Positions 35,939-44,690 of a DNA stretch of 64,000 bases are shown one piece after another. The stretch's first letter is position 1; the number at the start of each line of letters is the position of its first letter. Both the position numbers and the translations under genes were made by a program. Source of the stretch: JAKAFX01 sp049965715 (lineage in GTDB: Archaea > Thermoplasmatota > Thermoplasmata > Thermoplasmatales > Thermoplasmataceae); NCBI GenBank assembly GCA_049965715.1, contig JBMFWA010000004.1, forward strand, positions 1-64,000, read 5' to 3'. The notes beneath the pieces were generated by a model. It searched no databases, was not told where the DNA came from, and saw only the letters and a list, made by a program, of their open reading frames with translations.

Positions 35939-36823
35939 TCACAACTGGTTGTCCATGAATTTCCTGACCTCTCTTATGTAACCAGCTCTGTCCTCCCACA
36001 TTGTCAGGTGTGAACATCCTTTGAAAACAAGGAGTTTAGATCCGGCAATGCTGTGGTGAATCTGCTCAGCCACAACCGGCGGTACCTCATCGTACTCCCC
36101 CACTGTTATGAGCGTTGGAACCTTTATGGCAGAGATCCTGTTGGAAATATCCCAATCCTTCATTGTACCCGTTATGGTGAATTCATTTGGCCCGTTCATT
36201 ATCCTGTAGACATTGCGCTGATCGGCATAATTGAGCGAAGCCGTGACCTCTTCCGGAAAATTCTCCATGCGGATAAAATAGGTGTGATAGAATTCCATAA
36301 CCGCTTTCTCGTATTCCGGGTTTTTGTAGTCGCCGCGATCGCCATAATATTTTATTGCCTTGGATGCCCAGTTAGGAAGATTATCAATGAGTTTGGCCAT
36401 TTCCCTTACAGTCAGAGGAATGCTGGCCAGTCCGCCTGTGATTATCAGGGCAAGAAGGTTTCTCTGGTATTTCAAAGAGTATGCCAGTGCCAGGGCTCCG
36501 CCATATGAGGATCCCATCAGAAACACCTTCCCCTCAGGCGCCAAGGTTTTCCTGACCTGCTCAACCTCTTCAACGGCGTAATCTATCGTGAAGTATGACA
36601 GATCTGCAGGTTCATCTGAACGACCGCATCCAAACTGATCGTAGAATATCACCTCATATCCATAATCAGCAAGATCTGCAAGGGGAAGTACGTAATCATG
36701 GGACATGCCCGGTCCGCCATGAAGACATATTATTCTCGCTCTGGGTTTATCCGGGCTGAAAATTTTATAGTATATTCTCAAATTGTTCACTGTGATGAAA
36801 CCTTCTTTTTCAGTTACAGGCAC
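35939..36823 (-). CDS. pip: Proline iminopeptidase, tricorn-interacting factor F1 type
   Basis: A 294-residue alpha/beta hydrolase of peptidase family S33. The oxyanion region HGGPGMSHDYV, the nucleophile elbow GSSYGG (Ser near residue 105), Asp in VGEYDEVPP and His in GCSHLTMWE make a complete catalytic triad, and DQFGCGRSDEP is typical of proline iminopeptidases. In Thermoplasma the F1 factor works with tricorn protease to finish peptide breakdown, which fits the peptide transporter in this window. Confidence 0.92.
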   Translation of the reverse strand: MPVTEKEGFITVNNLRIYYKIFSPDKPRARIICLHGGPGMSHDYVLPLADLADYGYEVIFYDQFGCGRSDEPADLSYFTIDYAVEEVEQVRKTLAPEGKVFLMGSSYGGALALAYSLKYQRNLLALIITGGLASIPLTVREMAKLIDNLPNWASKAIKYYGDRGDYKNPEYEKAVMEFYHTYFIRMENFPEEVTASLNYADQRNVYRIMNGPNEFTITGTMKDWDISNRISAIKVPTLITVGEYDEVPPVVAEQIHHSIAGSKLLVFKGCSHLTMWEDRAGYIREVRKFMDNQL

Positions 36824-36904
36824 ACCGATCCCCCCTTTTACTTCAAACTCTTACCTGAATATAATGATGCACATTCATATGCACCAGGTGAATGGAAACA
36901 GCAA

Positions 36905-37693
36905 TTAGAGATGCAGAACCACGCCATAATTCTGATAAATTATGTAGATAGCTACGATGATAACGATGACCGCAAATATCTGGGTCAATCTTCTCTTCGG
37001 TACCCTGCTTGCAAGACGTGCACCTATCCAGCCTCCCAGTATACCGCCTGCAATAAAGAGACCGCTGATCACGAGATCGAGTTCGCCGCTGATTGAATAA
37101 CGGATAGCGGTCACCACACCGAATGTTCCGACAGACAACAGGGATGTTCCCACAGCCTGTATTATGTTAAGACCGCCGCCAAAGAGAAGGCCAGGTACTA
37201 TCAGGAATCCGCCACCAATGCCAAAATAGCCTGATGCGAAGCCCACAACAAGGCCGACGGAGACAAGTTTTGTGTATGATCTGGAGGCAGATCTCTGCAC
37301 CGCGGACATATCAACGCACTTTCTCTTGAGCATGTATGCCGCGATGCCTATCATCAGAAAACCGAAGAAGAAAAGGAGATAGGTTCCGGGCGTTAAGAGC
37401 CCCAGTTCAGATCCTAAGAGAACGCCCACTATTCCAGGTATGGTAAAAATAGCTCCTAACCTGTATTTTACATTTCCCTTGATTGTGTGTGGTATCAGGT
37501 TCAGGTAGGCATTGATTCCAACAGCCAGAGCGGTGGTGCCTATTGCCATATGAGGATGATCAAATCCAACAAAATAGATCAGAAGTGGAATCGCCAATAT
37601 CGAACCGCCCCCACCGATCAAGCCGAGGGAGAATCCAACAAGCAAACCTGAAATTACTGAAAGGATGAGCTGTAAGTCAGTCAGTGGATACAT
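36905..37693 (-). CDS. TauE/SafE family sulfite or sulfonate exporter
   Basis: A 262-residue membrane protein with about eight helices. Two pseudo-repeats are visible, the first at GFSLGLIGGGGSILAIPLLI and the second at GFASGYFGIGGGFLIVPGLL, which is diagnostic of the TauE/SafE (DUF81) family. It presumably exports sulfite, sulfonates or related anions. It starts 8 nt after the DsrE-like gene, suggesting a sulfur-handling pair. Confidence 0.9.
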   Translation of the reverse strand: MYPLTDLQLILSVISGLLVGFSLGLIGGGGSILAIPLLIYFVGFDHPHMAIGTTALAVGINAYLNLIPHTIKGNVKYRLGAIFTIPGIVGVLLGSELGLLTPGTYLLFFFGFLMIGIAAYMLKRKCVDMSAVQRSASRSYTKLVSVGLVVGFASGYFGIGGGFLIVPGLLFGGGLNIIQAVGTSLLSVGTFGVVTAIRYSISGELDLVISGLFIAGGILGGWIGARLASRVPKRRLTQIFAVIVIIVAIYIIYQNYGVVLHL

Positions 37694-37701
37694 CTGTATG
37701 C

Positions 37702-38030
37702 CTAGAATGTCAGTACGGAATAACCATCTTCAATCATGGCATTGGTTTCCACGCCGCCAAGTACCATTTCAATGCCGGGAAATATATCATTCTCTGTAAG
37801 TCCTTCGCCTGCCATGCTTATCTTGCATATCTTCAGCGGTATGCCCTCATTCCTGAGCATGTTGATCTGCTCTTCGAACTGTGGAGAACTCTTTTGATGC
37901 TTATTTGCAGCCTGCACACCCCTTCCAAGGAAGAGGAATTCGACACTGGCCTTTGCATTCAATGCGGTGAAGAATCTGCTGTCGCTAGACGTGATTATGA
38001 GAAATGGAAGCGGGGCGAGAAACTATCCAT
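37702..38030 (-). pseudogene. DsrE-like sulfur-relay protein with disrupted or unusual start
   Basis: The conserved part (LIITSSDSRFFTALNAKASV, then EFLFLGRGVQAAN, ending in ETNAMIEDGYSVLTF) is a complete DsrE-like domain, but its frame has no ATG: upstream it meets a TAG about 24 codons before the TTG at 37962. An ATG at 38030 lies one frame away; adding one C to the CCCC run at 38012-38015 would join it to the domain as a 110-residue protein. Either a frameshift, a sequencing error in the homopolymer, or a non-ATG start. It precedes a TauE exporter gene by 8 nt. Confidence 0.55.
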
Positions 38031-38257
38031 ATGTTCACTCGTTAACCGAATTCGGCAGACTACTGCTGGGATGACACAGGGTTTTTTCGGGCAATTTCAA
38101 ACGAAAACATGTGAACATTGCAGGTTAGATCGACTTGCAATGCTTAAGTACCGCTAATAGCGCATTCTCTCTATCCTCATCACCCTTTCCCTCTGGCGCT
38201 TCTCATTTAATTTAGCATGAGCCTGGAATCAGAACCCACAAATCCTCTAAAGTCTGT

Positions 38258-39808
38258 TCATGAGCTAAGCCACTTCCACAGTGGAATGAACTTGATATTC
38301 CTTTTAACGCCATACCATTCACTTTGCTCAGTTCTCTCGACGGAGTCTGTGATCACGATAAGATCTTTACAACCGAACACCTCAGAACCTTTGATTAGAG
38401 ACCTTACCTCCCTTTCCATTGTTGATGATTCAGAAAGATCTGAACAAACTTGAATTAATTCCCTTACTAGGTTTCCTTGCTTGACTACAAAATCAATCTC
38501 AAGTTGCTGATCATTCTTCCAGAAATAGAATTTGAAATTTTCTTTATAAGACCTTCGTAGAAGTTCTATGGCAACAAGATTTTCGTAGAGCACTCCTCTA
38601 TCTTGACCATTCCTGTGGGTGCTTGAGTGAATGAATCCGTTATCGATGCAGTACATTTTCTTGTTTGCTTTCACCCGCTCGCTCACTTTTGTGGAGTACA
38701 GTTCCATTTCAAAAAAAATGAAACTTTCTCCGAGAAAATCAACGCACCTTTTCACGGAATGGGCACTTTTCAATCCAGTCAGGTTGGTCAATTTCGAATA
38801 GGAGAATTCCCTGCCAATGTTGGAAACAAAATACTCAGCTAGCTCATCAATTGTACGCGGTTTCCTAACCCTGTATCTCTTCACTATGTCCTTATAAACG
38901 ACAGGTGCGAACAGGGTCGAGGGATATTCCCTATAGTTGAGAGATTTTACGAACGGTTCGGGATAGCCTCCATTGATCAGGTATTCAGACAATGTTACTC
39001 TGTACTGGGATTCTGTAAGGTTCCTTTTATAAGAATCAATGATTTCAAGGTAGGATAGAGGTAGTATACGTGGTGACCTCCTCTCCCAGCTTCCGCAGGG
39101 AGCTTCCCACTTCAAAGGTTGCTGGCGGAATCTCCATGGGCTTGAATTCCCTTCGGCCCGAAGGTACTCTGTCCTTCATGCTAAGCCACCTGACTTTACG
39201 GATGCAGGCACGCATGAAGCAATATGCATTCCGACCTGTTTCACTTCTGTCTGCCAGCGGACATGTAGAGGAACCTTGGGTCACATATCAATTTGTCTAC
39301 TCGCTTTCATCCCCTATCTTGCGAAAGGGGACTTCCCGCTCGCATATGTTAAAACGTGTCTGCCTGTCAAGTGAGTGGCTAATTCGTGGCTCAGGAGATT
39401 CGAATTGCTTCCAGTGATGACCAGATTATAACCTTGCCTTTGCAGCCGATTTACGAAAAGTTCTCACCTGTCTAGATTTTGAATCTCATCAAGTAAGAGG
39501 TACTTGGGTCTTGAATAGATGGAATTCACTTCTTCTGTAACATCGTTGTAGTCACCCACATTAGCCAAGGTTTCGTCGTCATAGTTTACGTAGCCGAACG
39601 TTCCCACCTGGCTTAGCGCGTGTATGGCGAAGAAAGACTTTCCTGCCCTTCTCGGGCCAATTATCACCTTTATCAGATCCGAGTCAGACCCGTTAATCAT
39701 CTCCTTTCTTGCTATATATCTTTCCGCGAGCTTTGCTTCGAGTTCATTTTTCTGATGGATTAGCGAATCTCTGATAGACGTCATTAAATTTCTATTATTA
39801 TGATGCAT
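38258..39808 (-). pseudogene. Broken DUF4143-type AAA+ ATPase gene
   Basis: The first part (from 39808) holds Walker A GPRRAGKSFF and Walker B KYLLLDEIQNLDR. The frame then hits TGA at 39464-39466 where the family has Trp, yet continues in frame after it as ELFVNRLQRQGYN and VITGSNSNLLSHELATHLTG until an inserted sequence at about 39347. After the insert the rest of the protein resumes as LPLSYLEIIDSYKRN to the DUF4143 nuclease-like C-terminus (ending at 38258). So one nonsense codon and one insertion have disabled a gene of about 420 codons. Confidence 0.85.
39068..39347 (-). mobile_element. IS200/IS605-type remnant of about 280 bp inserted in the DUF4143 gene
   Basis: On the minus strand it starts with a left-end-like hairpin region (TCCCCTTTCGCAAGATAGGGGA) and ends with a CCC/GGG hairpin plus GAGGAGGTCAC. 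Between them a roughly 70-codon frame (ending 39045; STCPLADRSETGRNAYC) resembles the C-terminal tail region of TnpB proteins. The tail is too short for a transposase, so this is an internally deleted, MITE-like copy. Exact boundaries are uncertain by several bases. Confidence 0.65.
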
Positions 39809-40037
39809 AAAACTTTAAAGATTTATGTATTAAGATTCAGAAAACGCCAATAACAATGATCAAGACCTATAATTCGTTTAAAACTGACAAAACACAATAG
39901 GAGGATTACAGCCAGTTACCGGGAGAGCACGAATGCAATGATCCAGCGCTCAAAACGCATTTTTCAGATCTGAAAGCTCTTTGTGGTTCATCAATAATTG
40001 ATAGGTGGCTTACGGAAGTCTGGCACCATAAAAGGAA
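39809..40037. other. Intergenic stretch with a short remnant frame
   Basis: About 230 nt. A + strand frame of 43 codons without ATG ends at 40040 (reads DLKALCGSSIIDRWLTEVWH before Lys-Arg-Asn-stop). It looks protein-like in composition but is not recognised; it may be the tail of a gene destroyed in the same decayed patch as the DUF4143 ATPase. Confidence 0.3.
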
Positions 40038-40499
40038 CTAGAGATACTTAATCATCGTAACTGCTGCTTCGTGATATCCCATCTTGACATAGAGATTCCT
40101 CGCTACTGTGTTTGAGCCGAATACGTTGAGGGATATTCTCTCTACCCCTTCTTTTTTTATGAACTGCTCTAATGTTCTCATTGCATCCGTTCCATATCCT
40201 TTTCCCCTGTAATTTTCGTTGATGATTATGTCCCAAAGATATGCCTCTCTTACTCCCCTGTCCCTTATCTCGAACCATATGGAACCAACTGTTTCTTGGT
40301 CATTCATGATGTGCATCAGGTGATGTCCCGGCGTGTCTGTTCCGTCTGGAAGGAATTTCTTCGCGTATTCCTCTGCCTTCTCATATGAAATACCCTTTTC
40401 AATCAGGCCAGCGCTGTCCATATCCCGTTTCCACGAATCCACAGAATACTTCCAGTATGCTGAAAATTCATCCCTGCTCATGGGCTTAAAATCTAACAT
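40038..40499 (-). CDS. GNAT family N-acetyltransferase
   Basis: A 153-residue acetyltransferase with the acetyl-CoA motif YRGKGYGTDAMRTLEQFIKKEG near residues 98-119 and LNVFGSNTVARNLYVKMGYHEA downstream. The longest frame starts at 40547 inside the tRNA-Ile gene, so the in-frame ATG at 40499 (MLDFKPMSRDEF) is preferred. Substrate unknown. Lies directly downstream of tRNA-Ile on the same strand. Confidence 0.85.
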   Translation of the reverse strand: MLDFKPMSRDEFSAYWKYSVDSWKRDMDSAGLIEKGISYEKAEEYAKKFLPDGTDTPGHHLMHIMNDQETVGSIWFEIRDRGVREAYLWDIIINENYRGKGYGTDAMRTLEQFIKKEGVERISLNVFGSNTVARNLYVKMGYHEAAVTMIKYL

Positions 40500-40546
40500 C
40501 GAAACTCTATCCAGACAGCCAATATAGAAATTTCTTGTTAGAATCA

Positions 40547-40621
40547 TGGGGCTGACCGGATTCGAACCGGTGACCTCCCGGTTATCAGCCGGGTGCTCAA
40601 ACCAAGCTAAGCTACAACCCC
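40547..40621 (-). tRNA. tRNA-Ile, anticodon GAT
   Basis: A 75-nt class I tRNA on the minus strand. Acceptor GGGGTTG pairs with CAGCCCC (one G-T wobble), anticodon stem CCCGG/CCGGG closes loop CTGATAA with anticodon GAT (Ile), T-arm CCGG-TTCGAAT-CCGG. CCA not encoded. A TATA-like TTTATTATAAT lies about 35 nt upstream. Confidence 0.93.
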
Positions 40622-40669
40622 CTGTGAATGCCGGCTGTCATCTTTCAAATTATAATAAATGTTTCCTGT

Positions 40670-41605
40670 TCAATTCCTTTTCAGCCCATCCCTTGCCTTC
40701 AGCCATTCCATATCCCTGCATACTGCACAAAGCCCCTCTGTGGTCGGGGAACCGCAAATGGTGCAAGGCTTCAGGGCGCCTGAATCATTCTTCACCATAA
40801 TCATATCCCTGATACCTTCATAGAAGTTCATTATGGCATGTCTTGTGCCAGGGCTTCTCTCCTCCAGCGTACTGATAACATCGCGGAATGTATTGCGGTG
40901 AGCCTTGGCATAATAGGGGCACCAGCTCGAATCGAACCCGATGCCCTTTATCATTGCGTAGATCACGACTTCCCTTTCAGGTATTGATCTGAGCGGCACG
41001 ATCCTTGGAGTCAGACCATCCAGCGATCTGGAATGTGGCGCCAGCCTTGCCATTCTCGCAATATCCCCTTTCGCGACGTTCATAAGAATTGACTGTGAAT
41101 AATCATCAAGGTTGATTCCCAGGGCAACGTAGTCCGCATGCTGTTTCTCGGAAGCCTCGTTCATAATCTGTCTCCTCATTGGTCCACAGTGGGCGCATGG
41201 AATTCCATCCGGGTCGATCTTAACGATCTCATCCATTGTGTAACCATTCCTCTCTCGAAACGATATGACTGTATGATCCACGCCGAGATCACTGCACAGT
41301 TTCTTTGCAGATTCCAGTCCACTGTTCCTGTATCCGGCGATGCCCTCATCTATGGTGAACGCTGTTATTGTTACATTCTTCCAGGCTGCATAGAATTTTT
41401 TGAGCACGTACAGGGTCACCGAAGAATCCTTCCCGCCGGAGATTGCGACAGAAATCTTTCCCGTTTTTTTAGGGAAATGAACCTGCTTCCTCAGCTCTCT
41501 CTTCACACGCCTTTCAAAGAAATCGACAAAATGCTCGCTGCAAAGGGCTGAACTGTTGTACTTTATCTCAATAATGGCATCCCTGTTGCACAATGAACAC
41601 TTCAT
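40670..41605 (-). CDS. tRNA 2-thiolation protein, TtuA/Ncs6 family
   Basis: A 311-residue ATP-pyrophosphatase. An N-terminal zinc finger (CSLCNRD ... CSEHF), PP-loop SGGKDSS near residue 55, the cluster-binding CAHCGPMRR near residue 138, and a C-terminal zinc ribbon (CTICG ... CAVC) match enzymes that thiolate uridine in tRNA (TtuA at position 54, Ncs6 at 34). The LGINLDDYSQS segment corresponds to the usual GHNLDDEAQ and is slightly altered. Which position it modifies cannot be told here. Confidence 0.9.
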   Translation of the reverse strand: MKCSLCNRDAIIEIKYNSSALCSEHFVDFFERRVKRELRKQVHFPKKTGKISVAISGGKDSSVTLYVLKKFYAAWKNVTITAFTIDEGIAGYRNSGLESAKKLCSDLGVDHTVISFRERNGYTMDEIVKIDPDGIPCAHCGPMRRQIMNEASEKQHADYVALGINLDDYSQSILMNVAKGDIARMARLAPHSRSLDGLTPRIVPLRSIPEREVVIYAMIKGIGFDSSWCPYYAKAHRNTFRDVISTLEERSPGTRHAIMNFYEGIRDMIMVKNDSGALKPCTICGSPTTEGLCAVCRDMEWLKARDGLKRN

Positions 41606-41656
41606 GAATAATTCCAGTGGCAGATTTCATTCTTGTTCTAATACATTAAGACCCGA

Positions 41657-43453
41657 TCATTCAACCAGAGAGACCTGGACGCTCTTACCGCTCTTCATGG
41701 CGTTGTATATAGCTGTTCCAGCGTCGTTTTCCATTCTGATTCTGATTATACCCTTGCTGGATGTTCTGGCAGTAAGCACCGGGATACCATCGATGAAAAC
41801 CCGGGCATTCTGGTTGGGGACCCCGACATCAATATATATCAGCCTGTTTTTTACCTCGAGAACAGCAGGAAGGAAATCGCCATCCCTTTTTTCAGGTTCC
41901 ATAGGTTCCACTTCGAGCTTGATCCCAAGAGCCGATTCTATTTCTGATATAGTGGATCCTTTCCTGCCGATGAGCCTTGCAATCTTATCCTCACTCACCT
42001 GAACTATGGCCTTTGAGTCGCTTATGAGCTTGACCTTGACTTCCCTGATGCCGGTGAACCTTGTGATCTCCTCCTCGATCTTGTGTATGGCCAGTTCACT
42101 GAGAGGCTTCTGATCCCCATGCTTGGATATTGGCATCACAACAACCTGTTCACCATATGTGTATATCTCAAATTTCTCCTCTCCGGTGAAGAATTCCCTT
42201 ATCACAATGACCGGTCTTGCAAGATCTTCCTGGCTCATTCCTGTAGGTACCTTGACAACATGCTCAGTGGTCATCACCTGAACAACCTTTCCCCCGTCAA
42301 TATAGAGGATTGTATCCACAACCTGCGGAATAAGGCCAAGTTCTATTCTACCGATAAACCTCTGAATGGCATCAACGGGCCTCGTGGCATGAACCACGCC
42401 AATCATTCCCACTCCGGACAGCCTCAGGTCTGAATAAACCTTGAAATCAGAGGTTATCCTCATCTCATCAAATATTGTATAGTCTGTCCTTACAAGGAGA
42501 ATAATGTCGCCGGTTTTCTCCATGGAGTTTTCAAGTGCAGTGTACTGGGTGATATCCCTGCTCACCTGAAGGTCTCTCGGGTTTTCCATTGTCTTCACGA
42601 TATTCCCCAGTCCGCTGAGATGCTCTGCCAGAGCCTGCACAAAAGTGCTCTTTCCGGCTCCCGGAGAGCCTGCCACAAGTATGCCGAACGCAGATTTTTC
42701 AAACCTTTCGATCAATCTGGGATCCAGCCCGTATTCATTGAGCGTGAGCTTCTTTATGGGCTTGACCGCGGTGATCTCAATCTCATCTGAGAAGGGAGGC
42801 CTTGTTATGACGATCCTGATATCCTTCAGCTGGATGACTGTCGCTCCGTACATATCCATCTCTATGAATGATTCCCCCTCCTGTCTTCCTCTCTTGACTA
42901 TGTTGCTCGCAACATTCTCTATGTCATGTATGTTGATCTCGTAATCCAGTCTTTCAAGCCTGTACTGTCCCGGAAGACCTCTTTTCACCATAGGCTTCAT
43001 GTTTGCCTTGAGATGTACGGAGGAAGTGATCTCGTCAAAGAAATCCTCTATCTCTCTGACCGATGTCTTTGGAGGTTCCAAAAACTTGACGGTTATTCCC
43101 TTTATTGTGGCAATCTCTCTCTGAATGTTATCGCCCGTCACCAGGATGGCATCGTTCTCCATGGCCACCTGCCGGATCAGTTCGTCTATCTCTCCGCTTT
43201 TGGCGCGCTTTATCTGCCACTCAGTCGGTCTCTTTCCATAAAATTCAAGATATATTCTATCCTTATTCGCAAGATCCCTCAGAACCTTCAGTTCCTGCAG
43301 GGCGGCAAATCCGATAGATCGCCCCTCATTGGCCTGATGCTCAACCTCAGCTATCATGGCCTCGGGCAGTATCACCTTCTCACCTTCCTGCTTTTTGATG
43401 AAACTTGTAAATCTGCCGTCTACTATAACCGATGTGTCTGGAACAAATGTCAC
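41657..43453 (-). CDS. PIN domain - PilT-type ATPase - KH domain protein
   Basis: A 598-residue archaeal fusion (COG1855 type). PIN nuclease domain at about 1-125 (FVPDTSVIVDG with Asp6; Asp101 and Asp108 conserved), a secretion-type ATPase at about 240-420 with Walker A GSPGAGKST at 262-270, then a KH RNA-binding domain around 510-545 (IARLIGRKGSTISEIE), then a C-terminal beta domain. It probably acts in RNA processing or decay. Its ATG lies 26-27 nt from the centre of a palindromic TATA box shared with the opposite gene. Confidence 0.92.
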   Translation of the reverse strand: MTFVPDTSVIVDGRFTSFIKKQEGEKVILPEAMIAEVEHQANEGRSIGFAALQELKVLRDLANKDRIYLEFYGKRPTEWQIKRAKSGEIDELIRQVAMENDAILVTGDNIQREIATIKGITVKFLEPPKTSVREIEDFFDEITSSVHLKANMKPMVKRGLPGQYRLERLDYEINIHDIENVASNIVKRGRQEGESFIEMDMYGATVIQLKDIRIVITRPPFSDEIEITAVKPIKKLTLNEYGLDPRLIERFEKSAFGILVAGSPGAGKSTFVQALAEHLSGLGNIVKTMENPRDLQVSRDITQYTALENSMEKTGDIILLVRTDYTIFDEMRITSDFKVYSDLRLSGVGMIGVVHATRPVDAIQRFIGRIELGLIPQVVDTILYIDGGKVVQVMTTEHVVKVPTGMSQEDLARPVIVIREFFTGEEKFEIYTYGEQVVVMPISKHGDQKPLSELAIHKIEEEITRFTGIREVKVKLISDSKAIVQVSEDKIARLIGRKGSTISEIESALGIKLEVEPMEPEKRDGDFLPAVLEVKNRLIYIDVGVPNQNARVFIDGIPVLTARTSSKGIIRIRMENDAGTAIYNAMKSGKSVQVSLVE

Positions 43454-43474
43454 GCATTTGAAATCAGCAATTGG

Positions 43475-43484
43475 TATTTAAATA
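43475..43484. promoter_or_regulatory. Palindromic TATA box between two divergent genes
   Basis: TATTTAAATA is a perfect palindrome centred at 43479.5. It is exactly 26.5 nt from the first base of the PIN-KH ATG (43453, minus) and 26.5 nt from the TTG at 43506 (plus), the distance expected for leaderless transcription in both directions. Confidence 0.6.
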
Positions 43485-43505
43485 ATAATAGGCAATCCAT
43501 GGACA

Positions 43506-44243
43506 TTGATAGAAAAGAGTGATCTCATTGAGATGATATTCATTATCAAGGAGCGTCTGATGGAAGCTCCTCCAAATTCTGCAATGGCTTATTCTGGAGG
43601 ACTGGACAGCTCAGTTCTGATGTATCTGGGAAAGAACAGGTTTCATGCTTATACAACAGGATTTCCCGGATCTCCTGATCTGGTGAACAGCATCGCAAAC
43701 TCGTCAATTCTGGGATTCACTCCCACCCAGATCATTCTTGATGATTCCATGATGCAGGAGGCAGTGGGCGCAATCAGGAAAATAGACCCCACAATATCCA
43801 TGCATGAGCTTGGTTATGAGTCGGTGCTTTATCTCGTTTTAAAGAACATAGAAGAGGACCTGCTGGTCACCGGGCAGGGGGCCGATGAAATATTCTTTGG
43901 ATACAGGAGACTCATCAATTCGCCTTCACCGGACAACTCAATGGATCTGAAGAGGCTGTTTGACGTAACTCTCAAGAGGGAGGAGAAGATTGCATCATCA
44001 CTGGGCAAGAAACTCCTTACTCCATATACGGACAGGAGACTGGTAGAGCTGGCATCCATGATCCGTCCAATCGATCACGTCGACAGCGTTCAGGGAAAGC
44101 TCGTGCTGCGGGAACTTGCCAGGCTCGCCGGAATAGACAGGAGAGTCTATTCAATAAGCAAGAAAGCTGCCCAGTATGGGTCGGGCACTGAAAAATGGAT
44201 AAGAAAACACATCGACTTACCTGAAAAAATAGAACAAAGCTGA
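43506..44243 (+). CDS. Stand-alone asparagine synthase-like PP-loop protein
   Basis: A 245-residue protein equal to only the C-terminal synthetase half of AsnB. PP-loop YSGGLDSS near residues 29-36 and the AsnB-type TGQGADEIFFGYRR near residue 120 are present; the N-terminal glutaminase domain is missing altogether. Starts are TTG 43506 or ATG 43533; the TTG fits the TATA spacing. It could adenylate an acid and use free ammonia. It is followed 14 nt later by an HxlR-type regulator. Confidence 0.8.
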   Translation: MIEKSDLIEMIFIIKERLMEAPPNSAMAYSGGLDSSVLMYLGKNRFHAYTTGFPGSPDLVNSIANSSILGFTPTQIILDDSMMQEAVGAIRKIDPTISMHELGYESVLYLVLKNIEEDLLVTGQGADEIFFGYRRLINSPSPDNSMDLKRLFDVTLKREEKIASSLGKKLLTPYTDRRLVELASMIRPIDHVDSVQGKLVLRELARLAGIDRRVYSISKKAAQYGSGTEKWIRKHIDLPEKIEQS

Positions 44244-44257
44244 GCAGGTGAAATCCG

Positions 44258-44644
44258 ATGAATGAGAAAGAAGAAAGGAAGCGTAGAAACAGAACAAAGG
44301 CATGTATGTTCACTTACGGTGGCCAGACTGTTTGTGTTGATCCTTCCCTTCCGCTTTTCAATCTGCTTGGAAAAAAAGATTCAATTCTGATCATCGGGGT
44401 CATCGGAAACAGATCAGGAAAGAACAACTTCAATGAGATACTCGCAGATATTCCAGGTTCAAGCACTACATTGATCTCAAGGAGGATCAAGGAGTTCATC
44501 GCTGCTGGAATAGTATCCAGGAACGAATCAGAAGAAGGAATAACATATGCTTTAACCCCATTTGGAGAAACCATCAGGGAATCTCTGCTTCCACTACTGA
44601 AGATCCTTGATAAAATCGATTCACAAGCCGTTAAACGTCAGTGA
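44258..44644 (+). CDS. HxlR-type winged-helix regulator
   Basis: A 128-residue protein with a basic N-terminal extension, then a winged helix-turn-helix of the HxlR/MarR-like kind (LFNLLGKKDSILIIGVIG ... FNEILADIPGSSTTLISRRI, then a wing with EEGITYALTPFGETI). Two Cys near the N-terminus (Cys16 and Cys26) could sense redox or metals. It lies 14 nt after the asparagine synthase-like gene and opposite an MFS gene. Confidence 0.82.
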   Translation: MNEKEERKRRNRTKACMFTYGGQTVCVDPSLPLFNLLGKKDSILIIGVIGNRSGKNNFNEILADIPGSSTTLISRRIKEFIAAGIVSRNESEEGITYALTPFGETIRESLLPLLKILDKIDSQAVKRQ

Positions 44645-44690
44645 TATGAAACAAGATCCACAGAATTGAAGTGCTGGGAATCGTGGCGAA

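Noticed and set aside
37684..38157. A 157-codon plus-strand frame over the DsrE-like gene
   Set aside because: Cysteine- and His-rich but antisense to a recognisable DsrE domain, and with no family features; judged a shadow frame.
39045..39284. A 79-codon minus-strand frame as a stand-alone gene
   Set aside because: It lies inside the inserted IS605-type remnant and reads out into the ATPase gene; better explained as a leftover TnpB tail.
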